In this document: positions 52,568 through 52,586 of the stretch, piece after piece
Numbering within the stretch: the stretch's first letter is position 1
Layout of the letters: each line of letters starts with the position of its first letter
From: Fidelibacterota bacterium
GTDB lineage: Bacteria > Fidelibacterota > Marinisomatia > SCGC-AAA003-L08 > TS1B11
Length of the DNA: 52,586 bases
Reading direction: 5' to 3'
NCBI GenBank assembly: GCA_020346745.1
Contig: CP070787.1
Span: 2,859,475 to 2,912,060, forward strand
Position numbers and translations under genes: made by a program
The notes under the pieces: model-generated
What the model was told of the DNA's origin: nothing
Databases searched by the model: none
The model's input: the letters and a program-made list of their open reading frames with translations, nothing else

Positions 52568-52586
52568 GGGGAGATGGCCGAGCGGT
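52568..52586 (+). tRNA. Partial tRNA, probably tRNA-Ser, cut by window edge
   Basis: GGGGAGA-TG-GCCG-AGCGGT matches the acceptor strand and start of the D-arm of bacterial tRNA-Ser. Only 19 bases are present, so the anticodon is unknown and another class II tRNA (Leu) cannot be excluded. It follows tRNA-Thr by 67 bases, suggesting a tRNA cluster. Confidence 0.65.

Noticed and set aside
1-52586. CRISPR array, insertion sequence, prophage or toxin-antitoxin genes
   Set aside because: No regularly spaced repeats, transposase, integrase, phage structural or small paired toxin genes were seen; the gaps are too short to hide them.

Overview
The window is a dense, almost wholly housekeeping stretch of a bacterial chromosome. 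Three genes at the left edge run on the minus strand (positions 1-4876). Everything from 5010 to the right edge runs on the plus strand. Genes abut or overlap by 1-26 bases almost throughout, so most of the right 47 kb can be read as a few long transcription units. No insertion sequence, prophage, CRISPR array, toxin-antitoxin pair or recognisable defence system was seen. About a third of the genes appear to start at GTG or TTG.

Organism: a Gram-negative member of the Fibrobacterota-Chlorobi-Bacteroidota (FCB) superphylum is most likely. The evidence is a PorU-type C25 peptidase with a C-terminal sorting-like domain, a PorV-like outer-membrane barrel, a Bat (aerotolerance) operon, DUF5683 and DUF4321 proteins, ribosomal protein S16 with a long acidic tail, and Lnt and LolA-like lipoprotein functions. 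A candidate phylum such as Marinimicrobia fits better than classical Bacteroidetes, because the base composition is moderately GC-rich and selenocysteine genes are present. This placement is inference.

Layout. 1-4876 (minus): porU-like peptidase, a Maf nucleotide pyrophosphatase and the start of a RodZ-like HTH membrane protein. 5010-5714: a short-chain dehydrogenase. 5715-6007: an unexplained leader with competing hairpins. 6008-8550: rpsP-rimM-trmD-rplS, closed by a clear terminator. 8630-18413: MFS transporter, GAF/HD-GYP protein, selA, selB, mutS and a PorV-like barrel. 18555-29110: yicC, gmk, rpoZ, family-4 uracil-DNA glycosylase, dnaB, relA/spoT, HU/IHF, ruvX, lnt, DUF5683, a lone EcfT-like protein and truA. 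29167-35883: HtrA protease, purB, psd, pssA, purS, purQ, DUF4321, tatA and gatA. 35887-41197: batA-batB-batC-batD-batE. 41317-44264: yebC, ruvC, ruvA and gcvT. 44360-52297: ftsK, rmlB, a LolA-like protein, a flippase-like membrane protein, a HAD phosphatase, ddl and cysS. The right edge holds tRNA-Thr(TGT) and the first bases of a probable tRNA-Ser.

How the genes work together: several groups are functional sets. These are translation (S16, RimM, TrmD, L19, TruA, GatA, CysS), phosphatidylethanolamine synthesis (PssA then Psd), purine synthesis (PurB, PurS, PurQ), Holliday-junction processing (YebC neighbour, RuvC, RuvA), selenocysteine insertion (SelA, SelB) and the envelope (PorU, PorV-like, Lnt, LolA-like, HtrA, Bat proteins, Ddl). 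I did not find a convincing undescribed multi-gene system. The most interesting items are the leader and tandem-repeat tail of rpsP, the enlarged HD-GYP protein beside selAB, the lone EcfT in a housekeeping operon, and an EF-hand-like loop inside the PorV-like barrel.
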